Of a stretch of DNA of 64,000 nt, positions 1 to 14,200 are shown piece after piece. Position numbers and translations under genes: made by a program. Numbering within the stretch: position 1 is the first letter of the stretch; each line of letters opens with the position of its first letter. The notes beneath the pieces were generated by a model that did not search any database, had not been told where the DNA came from, and saw only the letters and a program-made list of their open reading frames with translations. This DNA comes from Himantopus leucocephalus (lineage: Eukaryota > Chordata > Aves > Charadriiformes > Recurvirostridae), in contig RSEF01000001.1 of the NCBI GenBank assembly GCA_003993805.1, forward strand, positions 58,410,269 to 58,474,268, read 5' to 3'.

Positions 1-3000
1 AGCTGTCCCCTTCTGGGCTTTGGATGTTTTACTCATCACAGCTTAGCAATCGTTGATTGCTGGAAGGTAACACTGCAATATCTTCTATTTGATTACAAGT
101 ATTAATTATTAGCACTAGGAGTTCAGGGTGGTGTGTTTGGTTTTGTTGTTTTTCTTTTTCAAAAGAGGTGAAGTGGTTAGAGAAAGAAACTGTAAAAATG
201 ATCATGCACTTCCCGTTCCTGACTTTAAATTTCTTCTAATGAATTCTTCAAATTCTGAACAGAATCACAGGAGCTTTGTAGGAATGACCAAGAAATGTGA
301 CCAGAGTAAGTGAGAGTGTACTATGGTTTTCAAGTAGTGCTTCATCCGTGCTTTTACTTTGACGCATTTTTAGGCCATGTTCATGGTGGACTGCAACCTA
401 ATCTTACATTTCAGACTACTAAGCTCTAATCTCTTCCTTGCTTAACAGAAGAGGCATTTACTTTTTCCCAGTGTGGGTGTTCTTAAATGGTTTATGCTAT
501 GCCAGATTTGATACAGATAACTAAAAGGGTAGCAATCTTCCTCATTGTAGGACAAAACACACTGCATAGGAAGACTCGCTACCAGTTTCCCAGCTTAATG
601 CAGTGGAAAAGTGAGAAGCTGGGCAATTTGTTTCAGGAACACTGAATTCAACAGATGATATTTATTTGAAAGCAGGCTACGTGTTGTGTTTTGGTTTTAA
701 GTTTCTATCACCAGTGTAGATTTAATGTGAATCCTGTTTGAATCGTGTATATTCATTTTACGTTGCAAGATCCATTGGATAAGACACCTAGAGAGTGAAA
801 TACTGTACTTGCAGGTGGAGTAATTTTATTACTTCTAAACCCATCTCCTATTACATGTTAAAATAACTTCCCATCTTAAAAAGAAAATTAAGAGAATTTG
901 AGTGCAGGAATGGGAGGAAGTAATTCAATTATATTTATACATGCTTTGGAACTGCCTACCTGAGGGAGTTTAAGTGGTAGAAGTTTTGATGAAGGGAATG
1001 TCCCAGATAAGTAAGCATGTGGTGGCTGTTTAGAGTTTCTGTTTTGCAATATGGCCTAGAAATTGAGAAGAATGGGATGGGGAAAGAAGCATGTAGCAGT
1101 AATCACTAGATGAGTGGAGAAAGTGCTCAGCTACCTTTTTTTTTCTTTCTCTAACTTCTTTTGAAATATAATGAATGAAGATAAGTATATGCAGCTATAG
1201 CTGTGCCTGTCAGTTAAAGACCTGAAGCTTCTCTATGAGCTGTAGAAGTTACTCTGGGCTGTTGGACGTTGCAAAAAATAGAAACTATTCCCTCTCTTTG
1301 AATAGCTACTGCTTTGTTACGTGTGACTTCTTCCTTTTTTTTTTTAATTGAATGAAATCTAGAATTAGTCTTCAGTATCTCATTCATAAAAGGTGTCCTC
1401 TGAGAGCTCCTAAACTAGCAGAAAAGGAAAGCCCAAAACTTGCTAGGTCAAAATTAGTGTTTATAGGTCAGCTTGCCTGATAGTTAATTTGAATGTGTTT
1501 CCCCCAATCAGTGTGAACTGAAGGGGCCCCTAAACTGCTGGAGTTATGTTAAAAGCACTGATCTGAATGAGAGGCCCAGTAGCATGAATCCAATTTGTTT
1601 AGTGACTTAATCTTACTGCCATTTATCACATAACTGCTGCTTCTCTGAAGGAGCCTGCTTGCATGTGCTTCTGTTGGTTGTTTAGCAAGTTGAATCCCTT
1701 TCCTAAGAAGGTAAGTTTTCCTTTTATGAAACTTCATCCTAGGTTAAGGGTCAAGGAAGTTATAACTGAGGAACCACATTTGATAAATTATAGCTTCTTC
1801 CAGTCTTTGAAAGCTTCTTTGCTAATCCTTTCATTTAGTAAAGCATATATTGAACAAATTAATGGTGTGGTTTCACAGTTAGTGGCAAACTGGTTCTAGA
1901 ACATCAGGTGGTTTAGTCTGAAACTAGAGGACGATCACTGGTTTTCTTTTACATAACTGTTAGTGTACAGTGAAAATATGGAAGAACAGCTGGGGAGTTT
2001 AAGGAAATATCAGCTCTTATACTCATCAAGCTATATTTTGCACGTGTCATCTTCTGGCTGGATTACACTTTCATTTTTGTCTTGAATACTAGTTATAATT
2101 GTAAGCATGCTTCAAGGTAGGTCCATTCTTATGTTTTCACCAGTGTAGTGGCTTCCTACTCTAATTGAGCCCTTTTAGAGCCATTAATTTCTTAATTCTT
2201 TTGCTCATGGTCTCATTCCGATTTAGCCTTGAGGCTTATGATTCCTTGGGGGTGGGGCAGTGTCATACCTTGTATGAGAACTATTGCTCTGGTTACTACT
2301 ACGTAAATACATAGCATAGTGAAACTTGGTAAGAACCAGCTCTGTTGTGTGGCCATATGACTCTGACGGTGTTAAGAAAACACCATACCTTGGGCAGAAA
2401 CTGCTTAGAATTGGTTTTGTAGGTAACAGTATCTTTTTTTCTGGGGAACCAGCTAACTGCTTTCAAGTTCAGTGACCAAAAAGAGAACATCATACAGCCA
2501 TCTTTATAAGGAAGCCTGCAGTGGCATGGCTTTTATTTTTTTGAGCTTAGTTATATAGAGTATAATTAAAGTGAAGAATCAGGAAACAGGCACTTAGAAG
2601 TAAAATGCTTATCCTGTCTCAACTGATAGTTAATACCAGTTACCATGAGTCTTTTAAAATTCTTTGCACATGTATATATATTTATGTATAAAACTATTGA
2701 GTAGAGGTGGAGCAAAATTCGTTTTCAAACAAGTGTAATTTGGTAGGGTGAGGTGAGAGAGGCAGATTCCTTTTGGCACTTGCAGATTTGTGGTCATCCA
2801 TGCTTAATAAATGAGCCACTTACTGGTTGAGAGGAGCAACCAGCTGCTGTTTCTGCTGTTTCCAGTGTATGCCAACTCTGAAAGTGTGGTGAAGGTAACT
2901 TCCGTAGAGGTGCAGTGCAGCATGTTTTGACAGTACCATTTTTTTTCTGAGACTTATAATGGACTCAGGAAAGACCCTAGTATATGGAAGTACAAGAAAG

Positions 3001-5929
3001 GAGATGGACTCAGTGTCACTTTTTTTTTTTAATAAACATAAAGCCAGATATTAGAGACCATCCCCTCAAACAGAGCTGACATCAGCATAAATGTTTCTGA
3101 GGCCTCCTTAATATTGTCTTCGTTTCATATTTTTTTCCTTCTATTTTTTAGAAAAACTTAAATGTAATAGTTCTTCATTCTCTTTAATGCAGTTATTTAA
3201 GTTTCATATGGGTGCTGGTTATTTTGTGTCTCACATGGGCTTAGGCTTCTCCAAAGGAACTGCAGTCAGCTGCTCTTGATAAGTAAAGACTCAGAACTGT
3301 CTCTGTTAGTATTAAAAAGTCATAGCATTTAAAGGATATGCTGGGCAAGTGCATTTGCAGTCAACTTGAACTTCTGTGCTTTTTATAGCATATATTTGTC
3401 ATAGTCTGACAGATTATTTGTTTGAGATTTAATTCAGTGCTTTACACATACCAAATGACTCCTTAACTTCACCTGCCTGAGTTAATGCAGCTCCATATAG
3501 TTGAGGTAGCAGTAGAAGGCGTTCATCTAAAACCAGTACTACACATCCTACTTAAGTTTGTGGAAGCTGATGCTCTGCTTCTGAGTATTTTACTAGATTG
3601 TTTCTTTTTAGAATACTAAATTAGTTTTCCCTTTCTGCCCAGCCTTTTTAGAAAATGACCTGGAAAACTATTTCCCCAGGATATTCCTTAATGCTTTCCC
3701 TTCCCCTCTTTACTTTTTTTCTTAAGACAATTGCTTTGTATGTGACTGTCTCTAGAATTTGTTTACTACAGCATGTATGTTATCTTCAAGCAGTTATACG
3801 TTCTGTTCCCCATTGAGATAAAGGGTTTTCCCTGAATGCTGGTCCTCATCTTTCTCAGCTTTGTTGTTTAGTAACAAATATGTATTTCTCTGAAAAGCAG
3901 AAGATTGTAGCTTGTGTACTAGATATGTGGGAATTGGGATTTATGATGTGAGTGAATATTGCACAAAACTACTACCTTTTTGGATTTCTAGTAGGTATGT
4001 GGAGTGAGTGATACAAAGATTCTTCCATCCACTGAAGTTTTCCTGTGCTTCTAGGTTAAATGTTTGAACTCTGGTTTGCTTTTTGAACTAAAACCCAATT
4101 TTTTGCAAATACAAAACAGATGTCTACAGTAATGCTGCAACTTAATTTGACCGATTTTAGACTTGAGTACATATAAGTGGTTATACCTTGTTGTTAATTT
4201 ATGAATCCTTTCTGGTTTTTATCCCACTGGGGGATGCAACCTTCACTTGAAGACAGTGATGCAAGATTCTTATCTGGAACACTCCTGTGTTTAGGTGTAA
4301 TAAATATCAACATTTGAATAATTTAAGGTCATCCCTGATTTCTGCCCCAAAGGAATGGAGTTTAGTTCCTTGTAATGTAGCTTTTACCCTTGGGATAGTC
4401 TTGTGATTGTAGTTTCCATTTTTATCTTCATTTGTGTGGATTTTTAGAATTTCTTATCCTTATTTCTGTCTGGTAAAAGTGAACCGTACTCAATAATTTC
4501 TGAGAGTTGTTGCCTAAAATGCTTAGGCTTGTAGAACTGAGCTCTGCTTTGTAGTGATTGTTGTTATGATGGCAATCTTGTTGGCTAACCAATGCTGAAT
4601 CGCGTGTAATTTTACACTCTCTGAAAGGTATATTTTATTGAAAACTGAAATGTATATTGAAGTAGTAGAAAGGCTGGGAATGGAATAGCTACTTCTGACA
4701 TGAATTTCACCTTGCGGTTTTTAATACTTCTTCTTGTCCCAGCAGTGTCTTCAGGGTGTGTAAGATTCTGAAGTACAACCCAGAAAAAAGTGAACACGGG
4801 GGAGAGATCTAGCGTTTTTTTTTTGTTCTTGTTTTCCAGTTCTATATTTGCGGGGTGGTGGTTTTGGTTTTTTTTTTGTTTGTTCTTTTTCCCCCAAGAA
4901 GTAAAACTCCAAGTATTCTCTTTAGAAGTCAACAATAATCCCAAAGTGTGATTGAGTGTGACTATGACAAGGTAGATATTTGTACTATTTTCTGTTGCAT
5001 CAGACATCAGTGAATCTTCTTGAAGTAGCATCCTGCTCTTGTCTGTCCCAAGCAGACAGTGTCCTAAGCGCATTATTCTTATTTTCTGTACTTAAACTGA
5101 ACTCTGAGTCAGTGTTTTTCTTCAGCCAATAGAACCAATAGATCATGGGGTTTATTTGATATTGCATTTTAATTAGATGTACTTTGTGTTTTATCCAACT
5201 GTTTTCTAAATTACCAAAAGTGTTGCTTTATTGTCTTGAATTATATGTGTTACAGGATTCCAGGTTTTAGAGAAGCTTCACCCTTTGCCATTTTCAGCAT
5301 AAATCAAGAAATAAGCCAGAGGCATGGTTTCCACCTACTTCCTGATAGTGCCACAAATTTGGACACAGGATGTGTGCTATATTTGCAATCAAGTCTACCT
5401 TCCAGATACACATCAAGAAAGCTGAAATGCTTCACTCATGTATTTTTTCCATCAGGCTTTGCAGTTACTAGCCGCACGGGCTAATGCTTTAGTTACTTGT
5501 GCACTCCTCAAAAATTCTGAGTGTAAGCACCTCAGTGTAGATGTTAATGTCTCTTTAAAGTAGAAATGTGCTCATATATATTAAACTTCTATCATATCTT
5601 TACAGTTCCACTGTACCGCGTGGATTTATACATTAAGACTGTTATATTGTGCAATGGCAGTCTTTATGCTAGGAAATAGTTTTAATAAAACTTAAATTTT
5701 TGAGCCTAATATTGCAAATGGAGCCTTGGTTCTGTGGTTCAAGCACATTCTGTAATTTCATTATAGTCGATAGATCTATTCCATTGGGTGAAGCTTACTA
5801 CTTAAATGTTTGTAGGGTCAAGATCTTAATTTCTGGTATTTTGTTTTTCTGCCTTGAGCACTGCCTAAATGCAATTAAGTTCAAATGCATAGCTGTGTTG
5901 CCTTGGTTTAAAGTGGAAGGTATGGACAA
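1..5929. other. Noncoding, probable CNOT4 intron 1
   Basis: AT-rich with many T-runs. The open frames are short and low in complexity; the longest, a minus-strand frame at 4612-5073, owes its Lys/Asn runs to T-rich sequence. No repeat family recognised. Confidence 0.6.
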
Positions 5930-6429
5930 ATTCATAAAATCATAAAATCATATAATTAGGTTGGAAGGGACCTTAAGGATCATATAGTCCCAACCCCCCT
6001 ACCGTGGGCGAAGACACTTTCCACTAGATCAGATTGCTGAAAGCCTCATCCAACCTGGCCTTGAACACTTCCAGTGACAGGGCATCCACAACTTCCCTGG
6101 GCAACCTGTTCCAGTGCCTCACCAACCTCATAGTGAAAAATTTCTTCCTAAATCTAAATCTACCCTCTCTGAGTTTAAATCCATTACCCTTTGTCCTATC
6201 ACTACGCTCCCTGATAAAGAGTCCCTCCTCATGTTTCTTTTAGGCCCCCTTTTAGGTACTGGAAGGCCGCTGTAAGTCTCCCTGGAGCCTTCTCTTCTCC
6301 AGGGTGAACAACCCCAACTGTCTCAGCCTGTCTTCGTAGGAGAGGTGCTCCAGCCCTCTGATCATCTTTGACCCTCCTCTGGGCCTCCTTGAGCAGTTCC
6401 ATGTCTGTCTTATGCTGGGGGCCCCAGTT
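5930..6429 (-). mobile_element. CR1 LINE 3' end
   Basis: Reverse-complement copy of the avian CR1 3' region. It starts with the tail-like tcataaaatcatataatta and GGTTGGAAGGGACCTTAAGG, continues through the block for 'lost to follow-up' ORF2 C-terminus (TTCCAGTGCCTCACCAACCT) and ends in CTTCTCCAGGGTGAACAACC plus about 100 bases more. About 500 bp, 5'-truncated as is usual for CR1, with scattered changes that leave no long frame. The + strand frame at 6034-6243 is a chance frame inside it. Confidence 0.93.
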
Positions 6430-7894
6430 AGTTATTCAGCTAACATTCTGTCTCCAAGCTGTTAAGTGTTCATTCAACTGTGGATTAAACTGACTTGGCT
6501 GCTACTCTGTGGTGAGATGCAAGTGTGGCTTTTTGCAAAAGTCAAGTTTGCTTTCTTTTGCTGTGTTGTTGCTGTAAAGGTATTAAGAGTGTGAATGGCT
6601 GAGAGTGAATTTGGGGGCAGTGTGTGCTGTTTCCCAAGTTTTATGACAAGGTTGAAGAGACTGACCAAATCCTCCTCCTGCTATGTGATTCTTGGTGGTG
6701 TCTCGAGGAGAAGAAGAATTTTTTTCAGCAGGTGCAAGGACTTAATTTATTTTTTGGGATCTTTTTTAAAAAAGAGGCTGGATGAGGAGTATAGACCTTT
6801 TTATGATATAGTTGCTGCCCTTCAGCTAGGAATGAGAGAAAGGACATGGGTTTTCCAGAAAGGTGTGGAGATCTGTAGAGAAGTTTCCTTTTTTTTTCTG
6901 TTAAGGAAGCATCACTGTTTATTCCAGTATCTTTAGTTCCCCCCACCACCTTTATTTTGAGGAAAAAAGGACTGGGACACATCTCAATTATTGCTAGGAA
7001 GTCTGAAGTAAATCTTTGGATATATCTCTTCTCCTTCACTCCTTGCCCTCCTGTCTCTGGGATTCATTGACTGACTAGTCATGGCATGGATTTTCCAGTA
7101 GTTAACAATTCCTGATGTTAGTTGCTTCACCAAAGAGTGAGTGTCAGTGTCTGAAGAGCTGATTCTGTCCTGAAATATCTTGCCATTAGCTTGATAAGTA
7201 ACTTTGTAGGTTTGGATGGAGGATTTGGAAAACCGATACAGGTACTCTTGCTTGTAATTGTCAGTAGGGCACTATACCTTACCAGAAATTCCCTTCAGAT
7301 GCTGGAGTGCTTGTGGCTTCTTTGTTATTTTCTTTCACTTTTTTTTATAATAACTTAATGGTTTAGACAGCAGCCCTAGTAATGTACTCTTATTCTGCTT
7401 CCTGATGTATTTCTGATCTACATACTTTGAGGTGTTCAGCTTTTTTTCCTTCTCCTTCAGTTCTGGGCATCTTTACTTCTTCCTGTGTATCCGAGTGTAT
7501 ATATGTGTATAAGCCCGTAAAACTTCTACTCAGCAGAACTGTCATTCACCTGTGTGGTTGTTTGGTTTTTTTTTTAAGTAGTTCTTCCGTAACTCTAATT
7601 CTAGTTTAGAAACAGAGCTACATGCTGAACAGGAGGTGCTCTCTCTTTAGAGTTGAGGTATGTCCTAGAGAGGGATTACAGTGAGCCTAGAAAGGCAGTG
7701 TACAGGTGATTTCAGCTTGTGCTACAACAGGTTTTAGTATGAGGTCTTAGCTCCTGCTGTTGTATCTGGGGAAGTACAGGGATGAAGATCAAAAGCCACT
7801 CCGAATCAAAACTTTACATTGTAATGGAAGACTTTAAGTCTAGCAGATGCATATGAAAGTAAGAATTTGTTAAAATTCTGTTGATTGTTAGGGA
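6430..7894. other. Noncoding, probable CNOT4 intron 1
   Basis: No gene or recognised repeat. Overlapping open frames on both strands at 6595-7039 lack any recognisable domain. Confidence 0.55.
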
Positions 7895-8276
7895 AATGGG
7901 TCTTCAGCCTGCAGAAGAGGCAGCTTTGGAAAGCAGGGGGAAATAACGGTAACCTTCTGGTACCTGTGGACAGGCTATTGAGAGAACAGAGCCAGGCTCT
8001 TTATGGCAGTGTGTGCAAGGCAGGCAAGAGACAGCAGGCATGCATTAAAATAACTGCATTTAAGAAGAATATGTTTCACCATGGAGTGGGACAATCAATG
8101 GGACAGGTAAAAGAGGTTCTGCAGTGTTTATCTTCATCCTTGGATGTTTTGATGCTCAACTGGGTAAAGCCCTGAGTAATCTAGATTGATCCTGCTGGCC
8201 TTGCTTTGAGCATGAGGTTGACGAGAGAACCCTAGGGATTCTTTCCAACTGGAATTATTCTATGATTCTGTAGCAA
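7895..8276 (+). mobile_element. CR1 LINE 3' end, old divergent copy
   Basis: Sense-strand CR1 remnant. TTCAGCCTGCAGAAGAGGCAG is the usual start of this block, followed by GAGCCAGGCTCTTTATGGCAGT, then CATCCTTGGATGTTTTGATG, then the end GGGATTCTTTCCAACTGGAATTATTCTATGATTCTGT. Clearly more decayed than the copy at 20018. The 96-residue frame at 7885-8175 lies within it and is not a gene. Confidence 0.85.
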
Positions 8277-11200
8277 AAAATGTAATAATCCTCAGCTTCA
8301 TGAATATAAAGTTGTCCATGTTAGAGCTTGAAAGTAAGTGTCAGTAATGGGCCTATATTAAAAGCCTTAATGTAGATAGTGTGGCTTCAGTGGAAATGCA
8401 AGAAAGTTCTTAAAGGTACTCCTTGATATAAACACTGAAGCTTAGATGTAGTACAGAAGGTAGAAGGTAGCTGAATCTCTTGCACTGTCAAAGGATGCTT
8501 GTTTATTTTCTTAAAGTTTGAGCTGGTTGCTTAAAACTTCAGCGATTAAATTCTTTAAAGTGATAGAACTTTTCCATACACTGTCCATGGTACTGCAGGT
8601 GCAGGCTCTGCCCTTCCACAGCAGTAGTCAGTCTGAGAATGTGTTGGAATAGAAGTGGTTTAGTATTGAAGTTGGGGTAGGTTGTCTATGTGGTGGGGTT
8701 TTTGTGGGTGGCGCTTTTTTTTTTCCTTCCTCTCTCTTCTGTAAGGTTTTTATTTTCGTTTGTTCTTTGGGCTAAATACTTCTGTTCAAAGCCTCAGGAA
8801 TAGTAACAGAGGTATATGTGGGTAAATGCTTGTTCCTGTAGTTGTGTCTTTGCGAAAAGCAGGAGAAAAACTTTGCTTCTGTTGGCTAAAAAGCACAATT
8901 TTGTAGTAGATAATCTAGAATAATTTCTGCAACTTGTAACTGCAAGTACGCTATAATTTGTCTTATGGCAGAACTTAAAGTCTCAATTTTCTCCTTAAAC
9001 TAAGACCTTTAGGTAGCTTGCTAGGGATCCGCAGGATTATGAATAGATTCCTGAGTGAAAAATAAAATTAGTTGTTAAACATCGTTATGGTGGTTCATAG
9101 CATCTGCAGCGTTCTCTGGGACAATGCAGGTGATGAAGGAAATCTGGTTCTAGCACTCAAAACTTTTCATCTTTGCACTGTACCTATGGATAGTGTCCTT
9201 TACATTATTCTAGATTTTACAAGTATTTTTGCTCAGCCTTGGGAATTTTGTTTGGGTGACTAGAAAAGTTTTTAAACGAGCCCTTTGTTATGTTGATATT
9301 GCTGTTAAATGAAAGCTGAAGGACACATTATTTTTCAGTATCTTGTATTTCCTTTAGAAACAAACCACTGGACAGTAATTCTCACTGGTTTGACTCTTGT
9401 ATATTAAGGCTTGTGATGGTTTAATGGCATGTACAAACTAAAACTAGTTAGGGACTGATGAACTAATATATGTGTTTGTAGACTATCCAATATCTTTACA
9501 AAATGCTGTAAAGAAAGAGCATGTTTGAGAGAGCTTTCTGTGTGTCCAGTAATACTCTTCAGCTCTTTGTCAGTCAAACAAATTTAGCAGGAGTAATACA
9601 AATAATCATGAAAGTGTACCTTAATTCTGGCCTGGAGGAATGAGAAGGTGGTTCATTCTTCAGGTTGACCTTTTTTTGGCTTCTCCCCACAACTGGCAAC
9701 TTAGTATGGTATGGGCAAACTGCAGTACTGTAGGTACTGGAGACCTGGACTCTAGCTGACAGGTGTAATAAGAAGTTTGTGTTGTGGTCACCACTAACCC
9801 TGAACTAGATCTGGGTGCCAGCTAAAAGGTCAGAGTCCTGAAATATTCGGTGACTACTGGAGAAGTAGTGCTCTGCAAACAACATAACTTTGGCATTCTC
9901 TTCTAAGAAGAGCAGAGAAGATGGACAGGCTCTCTATACCTAAATGTATAACTCCCCCCCCTGTCTTAGAAATGATGAGCATAACAGTACCTTTTCCGTT
10001 CTTGTGGATTATTGCAATTTGCCTCTTATATAAGTTACCATTCAATCACATTTGGTACTTTGACTGTTGCTAGATATTTTAAAAATAAAATTTAAATAAT
10101 ATTGCCTTTCCCTATCTAAAAATACAAGTGAACATTTATCTTGACTAAGGTTTTTGAAGGGTAGAGTGGGAAAACTACTTATGCTATATAAGCAATTTTT
10201 CATCAGTCCTTTTATAGATAATTAGTATGAGAGCGCCATTCTGAAAGACAGAATGCCTTTTAAAGGTTGAAAAAAGTTGAGAAGCAGACCTTGTATGTTT
10301 TGTGGAGAGCTGTGAACTCTGAAACTTTTTTCAGTTTAAGCTTGTGTCGATTAATTTTTTTTTGTTCCTCTGCAAAGTGCATTATGATAACAAATTCTAG
10401 CAATACAAGACTGCAGTTTCACCTAAAATACTTGGCATTAATTACATATCCATATGTAATGCATTTTGCCACCTTTACCCCAAATTTGCATTGAACTGTG
10501 AGAAAAGACTAAATGCAAGGTTTGTAAATGCATTTAAATAGGAAGCAAATGTAGTTGGGATGTTCATCAACAACAATGCTGCCTGTTACAGACACCATGT
10601 GGTGACTGTATAATAGATACTTCAGGGATTTTTGATCCCTTTTAAACTGATGCAAGATGCTTATTTTACTGCTCAGATATAGTATGCTGAAGGCTCTATT
10701 TTTCTCCTTCTACCTTGTCTGAAAAGTCTTTGGTATATTGGGTAGCTTGTGAGGTGTTTTTGTTCTTAGAGTATCTTAAAGATGGCTTCTATCCCCCTAC
10801 TCCGAAGTGTAGCTATTTGTTTCCTCTGCTATGCCATAGTTGATCTTAATCAATGTACTGTCAAAATGAGCATGCTTCTCCTCTTGCTGTTCACTGAGAA
10901 TAACAAGGTAAATGACTATTAATTTTAATTCTTATGCACAACCCAAGAACAATTTTTTAAATTAATTTAACAAACTTCTCTTCAATTCTGATGAAAATTT
11001 GGAACATCAGAACTTGAGATTGAGTGCTGAATATATTTAAAAAACCCATTTATAACTTATATCAATCAATAATTACTGAATTTTGGAAGTGTCAGATTTT
11101 GTCATCCTGTCCCCCATGCAAGATGGGGGATGCAGAGGTATTATCTTGTTGGATGCACAGATAGTATCTTGTGTTAGACCAGTTCATTATACGTGTTGGT

Positions 11201-14200
11201 CTAATAAAAGATACAATCTCAGCCTACAAACCTTGTGGCTGCGGTGGAGTGGGATGAATGCAGGAGTGTATATGAGGCACAAGGATGTGGCTTCTCCATC
11301 TTTGGCAGCCTCAGGACTCCGCAGGGGTGTGCAGTGCTAGAAGGAAGACAAGTTTTCTTTTCCTCCATACTCATTCTCATCTTCTCTTGTGGCTGTCCTT
11401 GATGTGTCCTGCAGTTTAAGAAAAGCTGCTGTGGACACATGCTCTGCCTTTGATATTGATGCCTCTGTGTTCAGGTGTAACAAAGTGACTTGTGACTTCA
11501 TGTCGAAAACCTTAATTCTGCATAGTGATACCTTACGCTATTTTATATGCAGTCTACAATCTTAATCTAGAGAGAATTTTCTGTGTGCTCTAGCATTCTT
11601 AGTCTTAGGCATAGCCATGTGTCTCAAGGAATAAAACCCATGTGGCTATAAATGTCCCTTTTAAAGTGTTTAGAACAGCTTTTAGGCTTTCATTGAAACT
11701 ATTTTCATATGAAAGTCGAAGAACTAAACTGGAGTTTTCATTGAAAGATGATTTCTGGAAAGTAATACTTTACCTTGGGCCTCCTTGTGGGGAAGAAATA
11801 ATGTGAATTCTGTGTGTGGTCAGTTTGGAGCTCTTGCCTTGAAGGGAAGACAGCTAACCTGGCAGCTGCTGTAATCTGTAATCCTAAGGAATGGGGCAGT
11901 GGGAACCATGTCCGTGCTGCTGAGTCGCCGGATTTTCTTCCTCCTGGGAGAGGATATTACTTTTCTGTTACTCTTTGACTTTGGATTTCTTCTCTGTACT
12001 GCCTACTCCACCCAATGAGCACTTCCTTCCAGAGGGTCTGGGAATTGAGTTGCTGACGTTCCAGCAGCAGCAGGAATACTTCATCCTTTTCCAAATGTTT
12101 GCTGTTTGTAGGAGAGGTGGAGATTTATCCGACTGACATTCTAGCATAAATTTGGGAATGATGATGTAGTTGAGACGCGTGTACATAACCAAGTTTTATT
12201 AAAAGAATGGGGGAAAAAAATGGGGGGGGGGGACCCACAAAACTAAAGGTGCTGTTTATTCACCGTGACTATTCATGGTTAGCTAAGTATTGCCATGTTA
12301 ATGCTTATGGGCAATCTGAACTACCTGTGTCTTTCTAAGTGCATTGTTATCAACTGAAACTCTTGATAAAATCTGATTTATCTATCTGTATGCACAACAC
12401 TGATCACAAGCCTTTTCTATTACAGTAGCTAAGGAGAAAACACTAACCTGGTTTTCAAAGACAAATGTCCCTTCTTAAAATGCAGATAAAATCTGTCTGT
12501 TATTTTATTGAGTCACAGGAGAAAAGATACTTGCTATATGTGGTATTGTGGTCTGTGCAGATTATTTTACACCCTCTTAATTACTGTAGGGATCTGGCCC
12601 TTATGCAGATGGGCATTAAAAGAACTTGGAGTTGGCTACAGCACTTGCCTGGAAGCAGGTAACCTGGGTGCCATGTCCCTCAATAATATGATACCCCCTT
12701 CTCCTTCCAGGTCTCCAGGAAAGATGCTTCTGTAATTATGCTGTTTGCTAGAGAAATGTTGAGAAATCTCTCTTTTTAAAACCCAGGGAGTAAGTCTTTG
12801 GTGTGGTGACTTAGCATTATTTTGAAAGTGGACATTTCTATTAAAGACAGTGAAACCACTCGGCTCTGGTGTAGGAACACTAATAAGGGTTTTCTGGTTG
12901 CTCTTTAAAACACTTAATTACTATTCAGCACCTTGCAGATGAAGACTAAACCATACTGTAAAGTTTCTATTATAGGTTCATAATCACACGCGAACCCACA
13001 CAGAAGTGGCAGTGCAATATGACCCATTGTTTTATTTTCTTATTTCTGCACACATATTTCAAATGGTGCTTCTGTGGTTTTAAGACTAATTTTGGAAGAC
13101 TGTTTCTCATCAAATTCAGCTTTGTGTTTAACTGTTCTCCTAAAGCAAATATAGCATGTCAGATACCAGCTAGTGCTGTCTGTCCTGTAGTTAATACACA
13201 CAGTAAGCATAAATGTAAAAAGCACACATTTGTATTTCATTCTGGTTCATTATTACTTGACCTCCTGATGCCAAGACCCTAGAAATTCTGTAAAACAATA
13301 GACTGAGTGGATTATTTTTCCTGTTGAATGCAACTGTTGAGCTGGTTTAGGTTTTCTACATATTAATATTTCAAATATCTTGATTAGCGGGGGTATGTGG
13401 CTGTTTATAATAGCCATGTATGCTAGCCATTTTCCCTTCTAAAATTGGATTCGCAAATGATTTCTCTCTAACCTAGAAGTGTCAGCTGTTTTTTTGAGAG
13501 TCAGTTCTAGGATATGTGCAAGTGACGCTGTAGTTATGTCCAAGGCTCAAATATCATAAGTTTACCAAGTGGAAAGTCCTAACGAAAAGAGAATGACCTT
13601 GTCAAAAGAGTAGTCATAAATGGCTGAGCTATGAAAACTGAAGGGTAAGAGTCAATAACAACACATCTCAAATATGTGATTGGAGCAAGGGAAAATGATG
13701 TTGTTCTGATGCTCACTGGATTCTGTTCTCAGGGGTCTTGTATGCGAGTCTGGACATGCAGAACAACTCTTTCCTGAGGAGCTGTTGTACTTGACCTGGG
13801 CTGCTAAAAGAATAAGGAAAAGTAAACGTGCAGCCACTTCTTGGTTCTGTCTCACCTGAATTCAGGAATTACTGTTCAGATGTGTGTGACAGATTATATG
13901 GCTGCTTTTAGTGTGAGGCTTGTTCGGAATATGTTGCTCATTCAGACTGCTGTTCGGTGCTAACGACTTTCAGAATAAAGCACCTGATACTACTTCTTTT
14001 TTTTTTTTAAGAAATACCTGCAGCTTGTAACTATTTCTTGATGGCCTGCTTTGATACATTTTTGTATGGGTTCAGCTTCGCTGGAAGGAATGCTAGGAGA
14101 GCCTCCCTGAGCCTGCAGAGACCTTTCTCTAGTGGCCAGTGTCTTGAAAGAAAAAGAACCATTCTTCTCAAAGGCTTATGATGGACTGCCATACTGATCA

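Noticed and set aside
4612..5073. 153-residue minus-strand frame
   Set aside because: Lys/Asn runs come from T- and G-rich low-complexity DNA; no domain, no splice or promoter support.
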